Source: Mactra quadrangularis
Taxonomy: Eukaryota > Mollusca > Bivalvia > Venerida > Mactridae
DNA: 64,000 nt
Direction of reading: 5' to 3'
NCBI GenBank assembly: GCA_025267735.1
Contig: CM046304.1
Span: 22,819,381 to 22,883,380 of the forward strand
Of this stretch, positions 11,570 to 23,939 are shown piece after piece; positions within the stretch are counted from its first letter, which is position 1, and each line of letters opens with the position of its first letter. Made by a program: the position numbers and the translations under genes. The notes beneath the pieces were generated by a model. That model was not told where the DNA came from and searched no databases. It was given only the letters and a program-made list of their open reading frames with translations.

Positions 11570-13170
11570 CTACTCATTTGAAAAGTATGCAAAGGGAAAT
11601 AACCGACTATTGTCTCTTACTATTTGTCTGGTTCGCGGTCGTATTTTGACATGTAAATGTACGTCAGGCAAAGCATGATAATAGCCGCGCCCGATGTAAT
11701 GAATTAGGTATTGGATAATTATGTTTTCAAATGAACATTCCTCACTACCGAGGCTTAAATCAAATGATCATTATACAATAGTTATAATGGATTTTTTTTT
11801 ACTTGAACGGTTTCATTTATGCTAAATGAAGTATCCGAAATTCTAACGAGACTAATCCACGTCCGAATTTTGTTCACTTGAGACATTTTTTTGTTAATCG
11901 TTCGCTAAATATACATGTAATCAGAAAAATTGAAATCAAATGATCTTTATGGTAACTCCTACTAAAGTAACTATCGTCAACAAATGATCATGCAAGATTA
12001 AGAAAACGTTATACCTAAATAATAACTGAGGAGGCCGCCATCATTACGGTTTGCCTGACCCGATAACGATAGTAGTAAGGGGTAGGTAATCAAGACTAAC
12101 TTACTATATACTCAGGGCCTATAGTCACGTGATCTTTAAGAAGAACTAATGAGAGACTTTAGTCAGTTATCTTGCCCTGATAAAATCTGAAGCAATCCAA
12201 TTGATAATTAGGTCCTTACCGTTGGAATCTTCGGATTTTATCATTAAATTCCTATGTAAGGATAACAAAATATTTCATCTAATATCTTTCTTGTTCATAA
12301 AGATATTTACAGAAGTGATGAAAAATAGATAGTTCTTTACCCAAAAATACTTAGCTTGAAATTTCAAACAAAATAAATGATTAAAAAAAGTTATTTAAGA
12401 TTAGTTTTGGCAAATTGACATTAAAAAGTAAGCGTAAAATCCGAGTAATCCAACTAATTGGACCTACCTATTTGAAGACTATACAAGGGGAAATAACTGA
12501 CTAAGGTCCCTAATAATGCACGCAAAAATATGGTTCGCCGATTTCTCTTTCCATACAAATAAGTTTGTGAAATAACATAGTGCATAAAATAACTAAATAC
12601 TTTACTTTCTCGAAAATGCCAATTGGTCCTGTAAGTTTTGGTCATTATATTTAAACTATAGGTCATGTACAAAATATATTTGCCATGAAATTAGAGAAAA
12701 CAAATGCAACTCGCATGCTAATACATGTATAGGCATTTTGGACAATGGAATGTTGTAATCATTTTATGCACTTTATCAAACTTTACTATATTTAAGCTTC
12801 TGCAAAACTTTGACGAAATCAAACGCTTGTTTACTTTCTCAAGGTCACGTGATTATATACCCGGATACATTATATCTTTGACAAGGTATAAATAAGAAAC
12901 CAGACCATATAATATTCCTTTACGCTACATTCCGTTTCATTAAGCCACATGTACTATGGCACGCCGGTGTTGTGTGTATTTACATCAGTAACGTGGTACT
13001 ACCAGCATCACGTGATCTATGTGATGGCAATGGGTGATGTGGTCATGACGATTTTTGTTGTAAGGAGTGTGGGTTTCACGAAACGGTGAAGGTATCAGTT
13101 CACAATGTTGCGGGGGCTCTGGCATACTCAATCAAAACACACCCATAACTTTGAAATAGGAACACAAAAT
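11570..13170. other. No gene seen
   Basis: AT-rich DNA apart from the repeat copy at 12433-12525. No coding-like frame longer than about 70 codons, and none looks like protein. Confidence 0.5.
12433..12525. repeat. Dispersed repeat, empty-site copy of 11.455-11.64 kb
   Basis: AAATCCGAGTAATCCAACTA is followed directly by GGACCTACCTATTTGAAGAC and GGGGAAATAACTGACTAAGG, the same order as at 11455-11640 but lacking the 78-bp hairpin. Confidence 0.6.
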
Positions 13171-13175
13171 GGTTA

Positions 13176-13688
13176 TTGTTCGTTTTTTCTCAACTGTCAA
13201 AACATGAATAATTTCACGGTGAATGCGTTTGTTAAAATTATTGTCGTAATACATCCATGAGTTTTCGAAAGTGTGTATTACGATTGAGTAAAGCTGTTCA
13301 TGCCGTATGATATGTTTTATAGCTCGTTTAGGATAATTTGAGACAAACGACTCAGTTTGTTTACATGTTTGGGACTCGGGTATTACACAAAACAGGGAGG
13401 TCAGCTGATTTGTGTTACGCAAGTCTTAAACATGTCATAATGCGTGGAACGTGTGTTCTCGTACTAAATTTAATACATCAAAAACACACTGATAAATAGT
13501 CGATAATTACGTGTTCTAAACTTAAATCCACCTGTGTATAAAAATGGTATCTTTGTATTTTGTCTCAAGTCTCCTAAACGAGCTATAGTCAAGATATTTT
13601 AATAACAATTAGGCCGCCAGTACAAAAACAATGCATTCAGTCACCGTGAAATTATTCAAGCTTTGACAGTTGAGAAAAAAATGAACAA
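13176..13688. mobile_element. TA-site MITE, CTCAACTGTCAAA family, copy c, with nested MITE
   Basis: The ends TTGTTCGTTTTTTCTCAACT and TTGAGAAAAAAATGAACAA match copy a. TA flanks both sides. Removing 13322-13583 leaves a ~250-bp element that aligns to copy a throughout. Confidence 0.75.
13322..13583. mobile_element. 262-bp MITE nested at a TA site
   Basis: The inverted ends GCTCGTTTAGGATAATTTGA and TCAAGTCTCCTAAACGAGC are flanked by TA on both sides. Copy a of the host MITE (around 2793) reads straight through this point (TATGTTATAGTCAA), confirming the insertion boundaries. Confidence 0.75.
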
Positions 13689-13753
13689 TACAGGTCCATA
13701 TGTTATAAAACTTGACCAAGAACTCCATACTCAAAAGAACAATTCAGTTCTTA

Positions 13754-13810
13754 CCACAGGGATATGACATGTGAAAATCGAAGGAAGGTCACATGACATA
13801 TCCCTGTGGT
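13754..13810. repeat. 57-bp hairpin with 22-bp arms
   Basis: The arms ACCACAGGGATATGACATGT... and its inverted copy ending ATATCCCTGTGGT differ by about one base, around a loop of roughly 13 bp. Confidence 0.75.
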
Positions 13811-14094
13811 TTTAAAGTGTTAATAAGAAAGAAACATGTCAGAAAACCCCGAATAAATGATATATACGTAATATTCAATTATATTTCTAATTTGTTATGA
13901 GCTATATCAAAGAGATATACTCTAAAAACAAATTGAGTTTTTGAGCATGGTGTCCATTGTCATGTTTTTTAACCTCGATCCCATATCAAGGGGATCCGAC
14001 CTCGGGGAATATTCATAATTCTTTTATCCTTCCCTGTATTAAACGTTGATATTTACCTACAACAGATCTTAAACGTTTTCTTTAAGCAAATCTG

Positions 14095-14220
14095 CAGCGT
14101 GGTCGAGTGGTTACATAGTATTGCCAGAGTCGACTTCAAATGCTTTGTATGAAAGCAACATGCCCAAGGGTGGTGTATTAATCCATTAAATAAATATTTA
14201 TATACATGATAGCTGAACGG
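14095..14220 (+). mobile_element. SINE relic with tRNA-like A box
   Basis: GCGTGGTCGAGTGGTTACAT resembles the 5' half (A box) of a Ser/Leu-type tRNA head. No intact B box remains. A low-confidence fragment. Confidence 0.35.
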
Positions 14221-14293
14221 TCATATAGAAAGTTAGCCAAACAACGTTTACAGATCTGTACCGGGTTAATATCAACATTATTACACTTGTATA

Positions 14294-14535
14294 GTCCGTT
14301 TTTTTCTCAACTGTCAAAGCTTGAATAATTTTATGGTGACTGAATGGATTGTTTTTGTAATGGCGCCCTAATTGTTATTAAATATATCTTGACTAAAACA
14401 TATCATTCGGCATTAGCAGCTTTAGTCGATTATAGTACACACTTTTGGAAACTCGTGAATATATCATGACGATAAATTTAACAAACGCATTCACCGTGAA
14501 ATTATTCATGTTTTGACAGTTGAGAAAAAACGAAC
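14294..14535. mobile_element. TA-site MITE, CTCAACTGTCAAA family, copy d
   Basis: A 242-bp palindromic element from GTCCGTTTTTTTCTCAACTG to TTGAGAAAAAACGAAC, flanked by TA. It has the uninterrupted TACACAC site that is split in copy b. Confidence 0.75.
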
Positions 14536-16527
14536 TAAATAGTTCGTACAAAATAACAAAACGTGTTTGTGTAAACATTAAAAATGAAACAATCCATTTC
14601 AGAGGCAGGCAGTATAAAAAATGAAAGTTGTAGAATTCATTTTAACAAATTGAGTGTGCCGGATAAACCACCACCTCTTGGTTAATCATGCTTGTAATGG
14701 CAGACTGCTTCACCATTATACCAACAAGACACTCATAAAACATAACATTTACATATTAAATGTCATCCTTTCGTGGATTAGTTCATCGCATTGTTTATAT
14801 AAACAGTGTTTTGTTTTTTGCACGAAATATAGACTAACTGATAGAAGATATTTTACTGTAACATCTTTGAGTCACTGTACAAGTCAAGAGTCAGAGCTCT
14901 TTATGTGCTTCGTTTCCAAATGCTTCGACAATACTTCATATGCCAAGTCAGGCTTTACACATCGATTATGTCCCTTGTTGCTTGTCTTTAAAAAAGGGAG
15001 GCAACCGCAGAGATATTTAAATTTCAGTGAATGTAGGTACGTTGAACTAGCATTATAGTATTAAGTTTTATCCAACTGTCAGTGGTGCAAACATTAACCT
15101 CGCTGATTTAAATAGATCCAGAGTACAGAAGTGCTGTACTGAATATCTAAAGTCATGGGGAAATACATGCGCTTCTGGCTGTTGAATTAAACTTGACAAC
15201 TGCATCTACCAAATGATAGTATGTACCATAGAATATCATTTTTAGAAGTTCTAAATCCTATAAGAACATTTAGGGAAACACATCCTCGCCTTGTACAACA
15301 AGCTAAACAAGTTACAGTTAAATATCTACCGAGGTAGAAAAAAGACAAACACTCAGAAAGCACACCTTGTCATAGAGCATTTCATGCCCAGGTATGCTTG
15401 AAGACCATACAGTTGTAGTTTAATAAATATAAAATACATAAATATCATGTTGATCTGGTAGTCTTATGTACATGTACATAAATAATGTTCGTGATAGTTG
15501 TTTTGTTCCTTCATTTGTATACATACACTGACATTTTCTGTCAAGCTTCCTTGACTACGAAGATCTTACTGTTTATTGACCTGCAGAAAATAAAAAAGCT
15601 ACATTAACTACTATTAGGTTTGTACACAATGCATAAAGGAAGAATACACCTAATTTGGATGGCACTGAACAATGTTAAGATTTCATCAATACGTTGAAAC
15701 AGAAAAATCAACCATAACTTAAACTATCATTCGGAACTCATTGGCCATTCACTAGGAATAACTCAATTCATTCAATAAATGGCCAAGGTGTTCCGAATGC
15801 CTAAAATATTTTTTGAATATGTAATGTATCATACAATATACAATTCACTATACTCACTATACAATCTCTATTGATTTGCACGATAGCTAATCGATTGTTG
15901 AATAGTATGTAGGGACTCAGACATTAAAATTTTGCCGAGAAGGAGCAACTCAATTCGGGTTTATAGTTATTTATACAGGTTGTATTGTAAATACTTAATA
16001 GAGATTATTATTTATACAATGTATATGTTATAGAGAATTAGTTTATGCACCGGATAAAGTAAATTTATGGCCGAATGTCAGCTGTTTTGAACATGAATAG
16101 ATGTTTTGGCATTCGTGATTCAAAGAGAAGAACAGAACAGAATTTTATTTGTTAAACGTGTACATAGTACATTATAGTTATGCTTTCATACATATATACA
16201 ATAAATATGATATAATACACATTTTTTTTATTTTTATACGTGGCAATAAAATGGAACTATCCTTATAAAATCTGTTAAAAGTAATATAGCTTGTGAGTTG
16301 TTCCATATGGTTTTATGTTGAACAAACGAAGAGTGAATTCCATGTTATATGATACATTCAATATTCAAATTCCATGGTGTTGTAATAATATAATTTAAAA
16401 TGTATTTGATACAACAATGTATTTTACTTAGATTTGATAAATACTTTATTTGGTTTTTTACTCCAGCTATGAGTGTCACCTGACATGCTTATATAATTAA
16501 ATACTGCACAATGAGACGACAACCTCT
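14536..16527. other. No gene seen
   Basis: Open frames here are short and AT-rich and do not resemble protein. One small inverted repeat is listed separately at 15729. Confidence 0.5.
15729..15799. repeat. 71-bp inverted repeat, CATTCGGAAC family
   Basis: CATTCGGAACTCATTGGCCA faces TGGCCAAGGTGTTCCGAATG. It is a minimal form of the 10.94-kb element. Confidence 0.7.
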
Positions 16528-16690
16528 TTAGTACCCACCAAACGTTTAGAGACAAAAGAAATTTAAAACAATTTTTAAAATTTGATGATATTTTTGTGGG
16601 ATCATTTTTAAGATATTTAAATATGATTTGTAATAAAATGAAAACAAATTTCATGAATGAAACAAATATATAAGATTCAGCATCTGACAT
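16528..16690 (-). repeat. Dispersed repeat with MSDAE(N/S)Y frame, copy 2
   Basis: The antisense partner of 9127-9315. The minus strand reads MSDAESYIFVSFMKFVFIL. A further copy of one end (ACATTTGGTGGGTACTGAAT) lies at ~17054-17074. Confidence 0.5.
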
Positions 16691-17079
16691 CCTAAAGCCT
16701 ACAAAACCATGTTCATTCAGTCCACAAAATTAGTGGGTGTCCGGTTGCTCGTGACAACTACATTTTAGTTCGGGCAACCAATTATTTCTGTTGAGCAAAC
16801 AAAATTGTACTAGCAAGATATATGTTTGCTACAAAAAAATGACCTGTTCGGACAACCACTTTCATTATCCTAATTTCGTACACTGATTATTGTAATTAAC
16901 TTCTATAACATAGCTTTTATGTTATTTTTGAAGTCTCAGTTTAATTATAATGATAACCAAAGAATAAAGCAAAACTAAAAAGCATTTCAAAATAAACAAT
17001 TACCATATTTCAGATAACAGCTATTCACTAGGCGTACAATGTGAAAATGTATCCAAACATTTGGTGGGTACTGAATATG

Positions 17080-17145
17080 GTGAAATTCAAAATCATTGTC
17101 GAATTTCCATGGAACGTTATAACGTGTCGTACAGTCTGTCATAGT
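17080..17145 (-). mobile_element. Short relic of the ACGGCGTCCAG SINE
   Basis: AAATCATTGTCGAATTTCCA TGGAACGTTATAA resembles the segment AAATTTTCATGGAAGGGTAT that lies next to the tRNA-like head in the full-length SINEs at 35.5 and 39.7 kb. Confidence 0.35.
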
Positions 17146-18123
17146 TGGACGCTAAAAGGCATTATAGAGCCTAATAAGTTAGGTCGGAAAAATACAACAA
17201 AAATAGCTAAAGATGCGTTCATAAAGATTTTTCTCTTCAGATAGTGTGTGTTTCAGAAGTATATACTATTCAAATGTCTATACATAAAATCATAACCATA
17301 CATTTAGACAATTCTTAGAAGGCCAACAACTTCTGCCAGTTGATAGTCACGATATTTGATCGAAGAAATAAAAGCTATTATTCCTTCTTAGTTAGAGTTA
17401 CATTATAATGAAAAACTTCAGTTTAAGGTATAAATTATAGAAGATCAAATATTTACCTTATTAGAATCCTGATGATCTTACGTTGACGTGAGTTGAATTA
17501 ATTGTTGTACAACAATTACCATATTGTTGGGTGTAATTTTAATCTTCTACAAAAACATAGAACAAACGTTGAGTATTAAAAAATACAGGAAATAATAATG
17601 TTATTAGATAATTTAAAGTTTACATATCTGACTATACCAATCGGCAATTTAGTGCTAAACGTTAAGAACCTGAGCAATCTTTCACAAAAATTCTTACAAA
17701 TTAAGTCAATTTCATAATTTTGCAGTTCTAAGTCAGAAGGATAATACTATAATTACGATTTGATATTCAAAAGGTATACAATATTGTACATAATCCAATA
17801 TCAATAATACAAGTATATGGAACTTATTGGCCAAAAAATGGCCGTATCATTAATGATTGTTGCTTTTGACTTACGATGATTTTTATCGTAAGATCTTTTG
17901 CAAAAAGCGCCACTGACCTTTCTTTGTTAAAATCTTTCACTAATAATAGTCCATTTAATACAGCTAAAAAAATAGGCTAACCTAGACAAAATTGCAACAG
18001 AATTTATTTTTGTACTATGTGAAAGTTCGTATTCATAGTAGTATCCAAAAAAAGTTGCACTCAAAAATTCGAGGGAAAAGTCCTTCTTTTTTGGGCATAA
18101 ACGTTGAACATGAACAAAAATGT

Positions 18124-18231
18124 GGATTAGCTCCCTTTACAACTATCTTTTATCATATACAAATGAAAAACCATTTTGGATTAGCTCCCTTTATAACTAT
18201 CTATTATCATTTACGAATGAAAACAATTGTA
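18124..18231. repeat. Two-copy 54-bp tandem duplication
   Basis: GGATTAGCTCCCTTTACAAC and GGATTAGCTCCCTTTATAAC start 54 bp apart and remain similar through ACAAATGAAAA / ACGAATGAAAA. Confidence 0.7.
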
Positions 18232-18239
18232 AAAATACA

Positions 18240-21200
18240 ACTTATTATTCAAATTCTTTGTATCTTTCATGTGTTTGTACTATAACTAGTGCTTGTACTA
18301 TAATTAGTATAACAATAATAAATAAGAGACATAATTGTTCAGTTTTGGGATAAAAGTACTAAAATAATATCTAAAAATGCGAATTTTTGGAATCAGATCG
18401 TATACAATTTTCAAAAATCGTAACTGATAACAACTTTTAGTTTAAACTACAAATGTGTCTAAAAGGGTTTAAATGTCATTGCTATGAATGTAATTATCAT
18501 TTAATGAACAAATGTGATATAAGTACCAACACAATACCTGAAACTATGAATTTTTGGAATCAGCTTCTCGTGTATCGATTACAAAAACAGATTTAAGAGT
18601 CAACATATGCTTCCAAACAAGTGTTGTAGTTCATGCTACTACACGTATGTAATACAGATGAATAATAGGTATTACATAAATAAATATTTAAAATATCATT
18701 TGTTACTTTTGTTACTGTTTTTACACATGAAATTTTGTAACAGTATACATTTGTTACGGAATGTACTTAGTTACGTTCCGTTTTTTATAACCTGAGGTTT
18801 AGCTTTTGATCATTGTCACTGTCGGCGTTTTCGCTATCAGAGGCTTAACTAGATCTTGACACTGGGCAAATGATTGAACACTCAAGTCCGTCATCGAATC
18901 ACTTTAAGATATCTTCAGGGACAGACTATAACTTAGTCTTTACAGGCTGAACATTTCCATTAACAGACTCACATCCCTACTCACATGGATTTAATACTGT
19001 GTTGTCCTTCCATATTGCGTCATATGTTTGAGACAAGCTTTTAATTTTGCACGCACGATGTTGCATTGACTACTTTAGTAGCAAACTAGGGCAAAGGGAG
19101 GTTGTTCGTGTGGCCAATTCATGATGAACAATAGAGCACTATGATCTCTCGCCAGTTTTGATGTCTACTTCCTTTGTGATGTCTATATATATTTGAACGG
19201 CTTCTTTGAACTCTGTGTAAGTTCTGGGAAGTTTTAAAATTACTGATTTTACAATGTAAATGATGTTAAAGTTGTCAGGCATCCAATTAAGGTATGCATG
19301 AAAGATAGAGAAGTAAACACAGCATGGGACTTTTTTTAATTTAGCCAAGTCCCGTTCTCGACTTTCCTTACTTTGTCAGACCTGAAGACAATGTTTTGGT
19401 CAAACAGGTTAGTACGGTGGAACAACAAAACCAACAACAGTTTATAATTTTTAAATAATGACGGAGGAAAAGCTACATGTAACTCATACACAAGAAAGTA
19501 AAAAATCGTTTAAGCTCAAATATATAGTAGGATGCTATTTTCATGTGTAAATAAAACAAATAACATATTAAGTGAATTAAGCTTAACTTGGTTATCATTT
19601 CGTTTTTTAAAACAATTCTATGAGATAACATTAATTTGGGGAGTTTAAAGTTTCGTACTCAGCGCTCAGACAACAAAAATATCGTGACACGAAATTTAAC
19701 ACTAAACATGATCAATTTTGGTCCTAACGCGCTACCGTAGTAAAATATTTCTATTTGTCAAGGTCGTCACCAAAAACGGTATTTTTAATGAATTTACTGT
19801 CATATATAAAATATATTAAATGTAGGTGTATAGGTTCACATCGGAAAGTCAACTCAAAAGCAAAATACTACCGGCATCCATTACTTTTTGTGACCCAAAA
19901 GCTATATTTACTGCGGGACAGAAGTACGGAAGCGTTGCAGCGCCTTGTAATATAAGTAGAAAATGCATTATTTAAAATTCATTTTTCATCACTTTCCCCT
20001 CTTTATTTGGAGTGCAACTTTTGTGTGTGTGTTATTGTATTAATGGTCTTTCGCACAGTATAATTATATTTTCTGTTGCAATTTTGTCTAGGTCAAAAGC
20101 TGTATTGAATGGACTATAAAGGATCTAGCGTTTGGGACTAGCAACCGAACATGTTCTTATCTGAGAATGTATGCAGTTATTTACAAGGAAAAAATCTAGT
20201 ACATCATGGGAACGATCAATTTGATAAGTAAACTATCCTGCTCACATGTTCCCGACTGTTGACAAATGTACATACCAAATCAAGTTAAACATATGGTTGT
20301 TTCTAGCCACCAAGATTTTATTGTACTTAACACCTAACCTCTGTGGGTATTGATCCGGGGATGATAATTATGACAAATCTTTATTTAAGTTCTTCGAAAA
20401 TTCCTTTTTTTCTAATTAAAGATTGTGCGTAAATTTACATGCTTCAAGGTTTAGATGTTTTCTTATCATGGATAGGGCGTAAGTTTACACACTTCAGATA
20501 AGATTTTTATTCGGTAAATTCAGAGGTCTCTGCAGAAGTATTGTTATAGTGACGAATAGACAACTGTCTATAAATGTATGTATTATCGAATTTGAGCTAG
20601 ACTGGGAACGTGCTGAATGATTTGGGGTATGTCAGCAGTTCCTGAATTTTGTTAAAACCAGTATCAATTAAAATTTCCCAATAAGCAAATCAGAAAAGCA
20701 CGTGTGGCACTTGGGAAAGTTATACGATACATTTATCAAATCAACAAATAATTATATACCTGAAAATTCTAGGTATACAATAATACTATCAAAAGAATTG
20801 AGGAATAATTCCAATCTACTTACCACTGGAATGTTTATCTAAACGTTAGTCTTTCATTTACTCTTAGAGTAATCTCAACATGGAACATATTCAGTCTAAT
20901 TTAACCCATCTTCATCCATAGACACCAGTATCAACCTAGAATATACAACATACAGGAACCAGGGTAGTGTGACACGTGACCAAAATAATTAAAGAGTTAA
21001 GATAAATTATAAAAGAAAGGATGCCAATTATTACTTTAGAAAAAAAGAAAGTCTTGTTTAGAGTCAGTTCTTACTAAAGACATATTTGACTTATCGATGA
21101 GATCAAAAGGTCAAAGTCAAAGTGTTATCTCTTGATGCTAATACATTAAGACATGGTTCATTTTCAAAGAAATTACTTAGTAAAACATCCTAAGCCAAAT

Positions 21201-22990
21201 CTACAAAGATTTGCCGAATGTCTAACGGTTTACATATTTTAGAAGCTATATTAAGAGAGTATACGCTATTTTATATAATAAATGCTCTCTAGAACTTGTA
21301 GTAATACATCGTGAACAATTTACGAAGATTTCCAGCTTTTGGTTTACGATGTTTTTCGTCGTAAGATTTTTTTCAAATGAACCGCGCAACTATATGTGTC
21401 TATCTTGTAAAACTTTCTTGTCTTGTCTAACTTTCTTGTTCCATAGACATCAGCCACAACCTGAAATAGACAAAAACCAGAGAGAAGAAACCCGAAAAAA
21501 TATATATAACATGACATGTACAGTATATCGAAGATAATCATTTTAAAAAATAAAGAAACGCTGAAAAAAGAACAAATGATTATGGGCATAAGGAGGAGAT
21601 ACGGAGCACGGACAAGCATGTATAAGGGACAGGGAGGGCACGGGCAGGGATTTTTACACCATGGGGGTTATGTGGTCCGTTCAGGGCGGTCATTTCCGCT
21701 ACCATTCCCACCTATTCACCAGGGCTATAGGAAGTCTCTGATCACCATTATCACAAGATAGCCGGCTTACACGAATATTAGTTTTATCTAGTTAAGACAA
21801 TCTAATAATTACTCCCAAACCGACCCACTATTCTGAACCTCCCCCCACCCCTAGTAAGCATAACAGGCTTAGCCTCTAATAAGCAACAACAGTAATAATA
21901 ATAGGCAACAAACTCAGCCCCCGGACAGGTTTTTTACTTATATAAACTCATCAGACCTTCAATATCCCCTACCAAACATACTCAAAGTATCCACCTTAAC
22001 CGAAGTAATAAATAAACCCATTCAGATTGTTGCATAATTCCTACCCTTCTAATTAACGCCTTGTGAAAAGTACAAGCTTTACCCTGGAACTAAACCATAC
22101 GTATTTATAATGTTTCCAAGATTTTTAGAAAGGTTATTTTCAATACACATTTTCTGGTCGAAGTATTTATATTTTCAAGAAGCTAGGCTAGATGGCGAAT
22201 TTGAATTTTAACGAAGCTGACCAGCGTTATTTATAATGTGTAAAACTCTCAAACACTTTCTTTATGGTTCCACAGGATCAGATTTCTAGAGCGTAAGGTG
22301 ACAGCAAAATCATTTTACATAGCGTTAAGAAAATACCAATTTAGATAAAGTTTTGACTGACTACATTGTTTTAAAACCTTTAAAATATAGATAATTGCTC
22401 ACCTCCCCTGTTTTAAACAACATAATTTTAAAATATATATTACATTATAATGACATGGTATCTATCATAAATATATATCTTTCATGCATGCATTGCTTAT
22501 TATTAATAATTTAAATGATAGACGCTAGACAAGCAGCTATACTAAAAAGTGCAAAATATTAGACCATGTCCGTAAGAACAGTGGGAAAGGGTATTTGGCC
22601 TCCCTATAATTTTGAAAGCAATAGTATTTGAACTAAACCAGATAACGATGTTGCTTTGCAATAGCATTTAAATGACGTAAGACGATTGGGAGACAATAGT
22701 GACTTTAAATTCTACTTTTTCTGTAGTTTTTAATGTGTTTTTTTCCAATTCGGTCATGAAATAAGAGCACAGAGTCCTGTTGAATAAGATAGGCATTTGT
22801 TCGTGTTTTCTTAAGTTATAAGTTGTATACCTTTACTATATTTGTGTGTATATAGCAAACATATTTTGGGTTGGGGTATATAAAATATTTTTGATGAAGA
22901 TTTTATTCATGCCATTCATGTTTGTTATTTGTAATTAGTCTGGCTGAGATATACCATTTGTCTCCAAATTAATGTCATTACACCATTATA
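18240..22990. other. No gene seen (4.7 kb)
   Basis: AT-rich DNA without recognisable exons. From ~21780 to 22090 the plus strand is poor in G and rich in C. A 20-base word at 21776-21795 recurs inverted at 30325-30344. Nothing coding is supported. Confidence 0.45.
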
Positions 22991-23938
22991 GAAAGAGTAA
23001 GCATGTGTTTTACTGCCTGATATGGGCTTGCAACAAAGAGTAAGTATGTGTTTTACTGCCTGATATGGGCTTGCAACAAAGAGTAAGTATGTGGTTTACT
23101 GTCTGATATGGGCTTGCAACAAAGAGTAAGTATGTATTTTACTGTCTGATATGGGCTTACAACAAAGAGTAAGTATGTGGTTTACTGTCTGATATGGGCT
23201 TGCAACATAGAGTAAGTATGTGTTTTACGGTCTGATATGATCTTGCAACAAAGAGTAAGTATGTGGTTTACTGTCTGATATGGGCTTGCAACAAAGAGTA
23301 AGTATGTATTTTACTGTCTGACATGGGCTTGCAACAAAGAGTAAGTATGTGTTTTACTGCCTGATATGGGCTTGTAACAAAGAGTAAGTATGTGTTTTAC
23401 TGCCTGATATGGGCTTGCAACAAAGAGTAAGTATGTGGTTTACTGTCTGATATTGGCTTGCAACAAAGAGTAAGTATGTGGTTTACTGTCTGATTTGGGC
23501 TTGCAACAAAGAGTAAGTACGTGTTTTTCTGTCTGATATGGGCTTACAACAAAGAGTAAGAACGTGTTTTACTGCCTGATATTGGCTTGCAACAAAGAAT
23601 AAGTATGTGGTATACTGTCTGATATGGGCTTGCAACAAAGAGTAAGTATGTATTTTACTTCCTGAGATGGGCTTGCAACAAAGAGTAAGTATGTATTTTA
23701 CTGTCTGATATGGGCTTGCAACAAAGAGTAAGTATGTATTTTACTACCTGATAAGGGCTTGCAACAAAGAGTAAGTATTATTTTACTGTCTGATATGGGC
23801 TTGCAACAAAGAGTAAGTATGTGTTTTACTACCTGATATGGGCTTGCAACAAAGAGTAAGTATGTATTTTACTGTCTGAAATGGGCTTGCAACAAAGAGT
23901 AAGTATGTGGTTTACTGTCTGATATGGGCTTGCAACAA
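22991..23938 (+). repeat. 43-bp tandem satellite, ~21 full copies
   Basis: The unit starts CAACAAAGAGTAAGTATGTG and ends CTGATATGGGCTTG. It recurs from 23031 to 23933 in exact 43-bp steps except for a single-base deletion near 23778 (902 bp, 21 units), preceded by a partial unit from 22991. Divergence between units is low. Each unit contains the splice-donor-like AGAGTAAGTATG. Confidence 0.93.
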
Positions 23939-23939
23939 T

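Noticed and set aside
14654..15058. 134-codon plus-strand frame
   Set aside because: Composition is AT-driven, with many Cys/His/Leu in no pattern. No splice or homology support.
21516..21761. 81-codon frame with a Gly/Arg-rich stretch
   Set aside because: The RGG-like run is short and no neighbouring exons fit. Not related to caprin in sequence.
21780..22090. Nuclear mitochondrial DNA insertion
   Set aside because: The strand-skewed composition suggested it, but no mitochondrial gene could be read in either strand.
22991..23938. CRISPR-like array
   Set aside because: Units are head-to-tail with no unique spacers and the DNA is eukaryotic, so it is a simple satellite.
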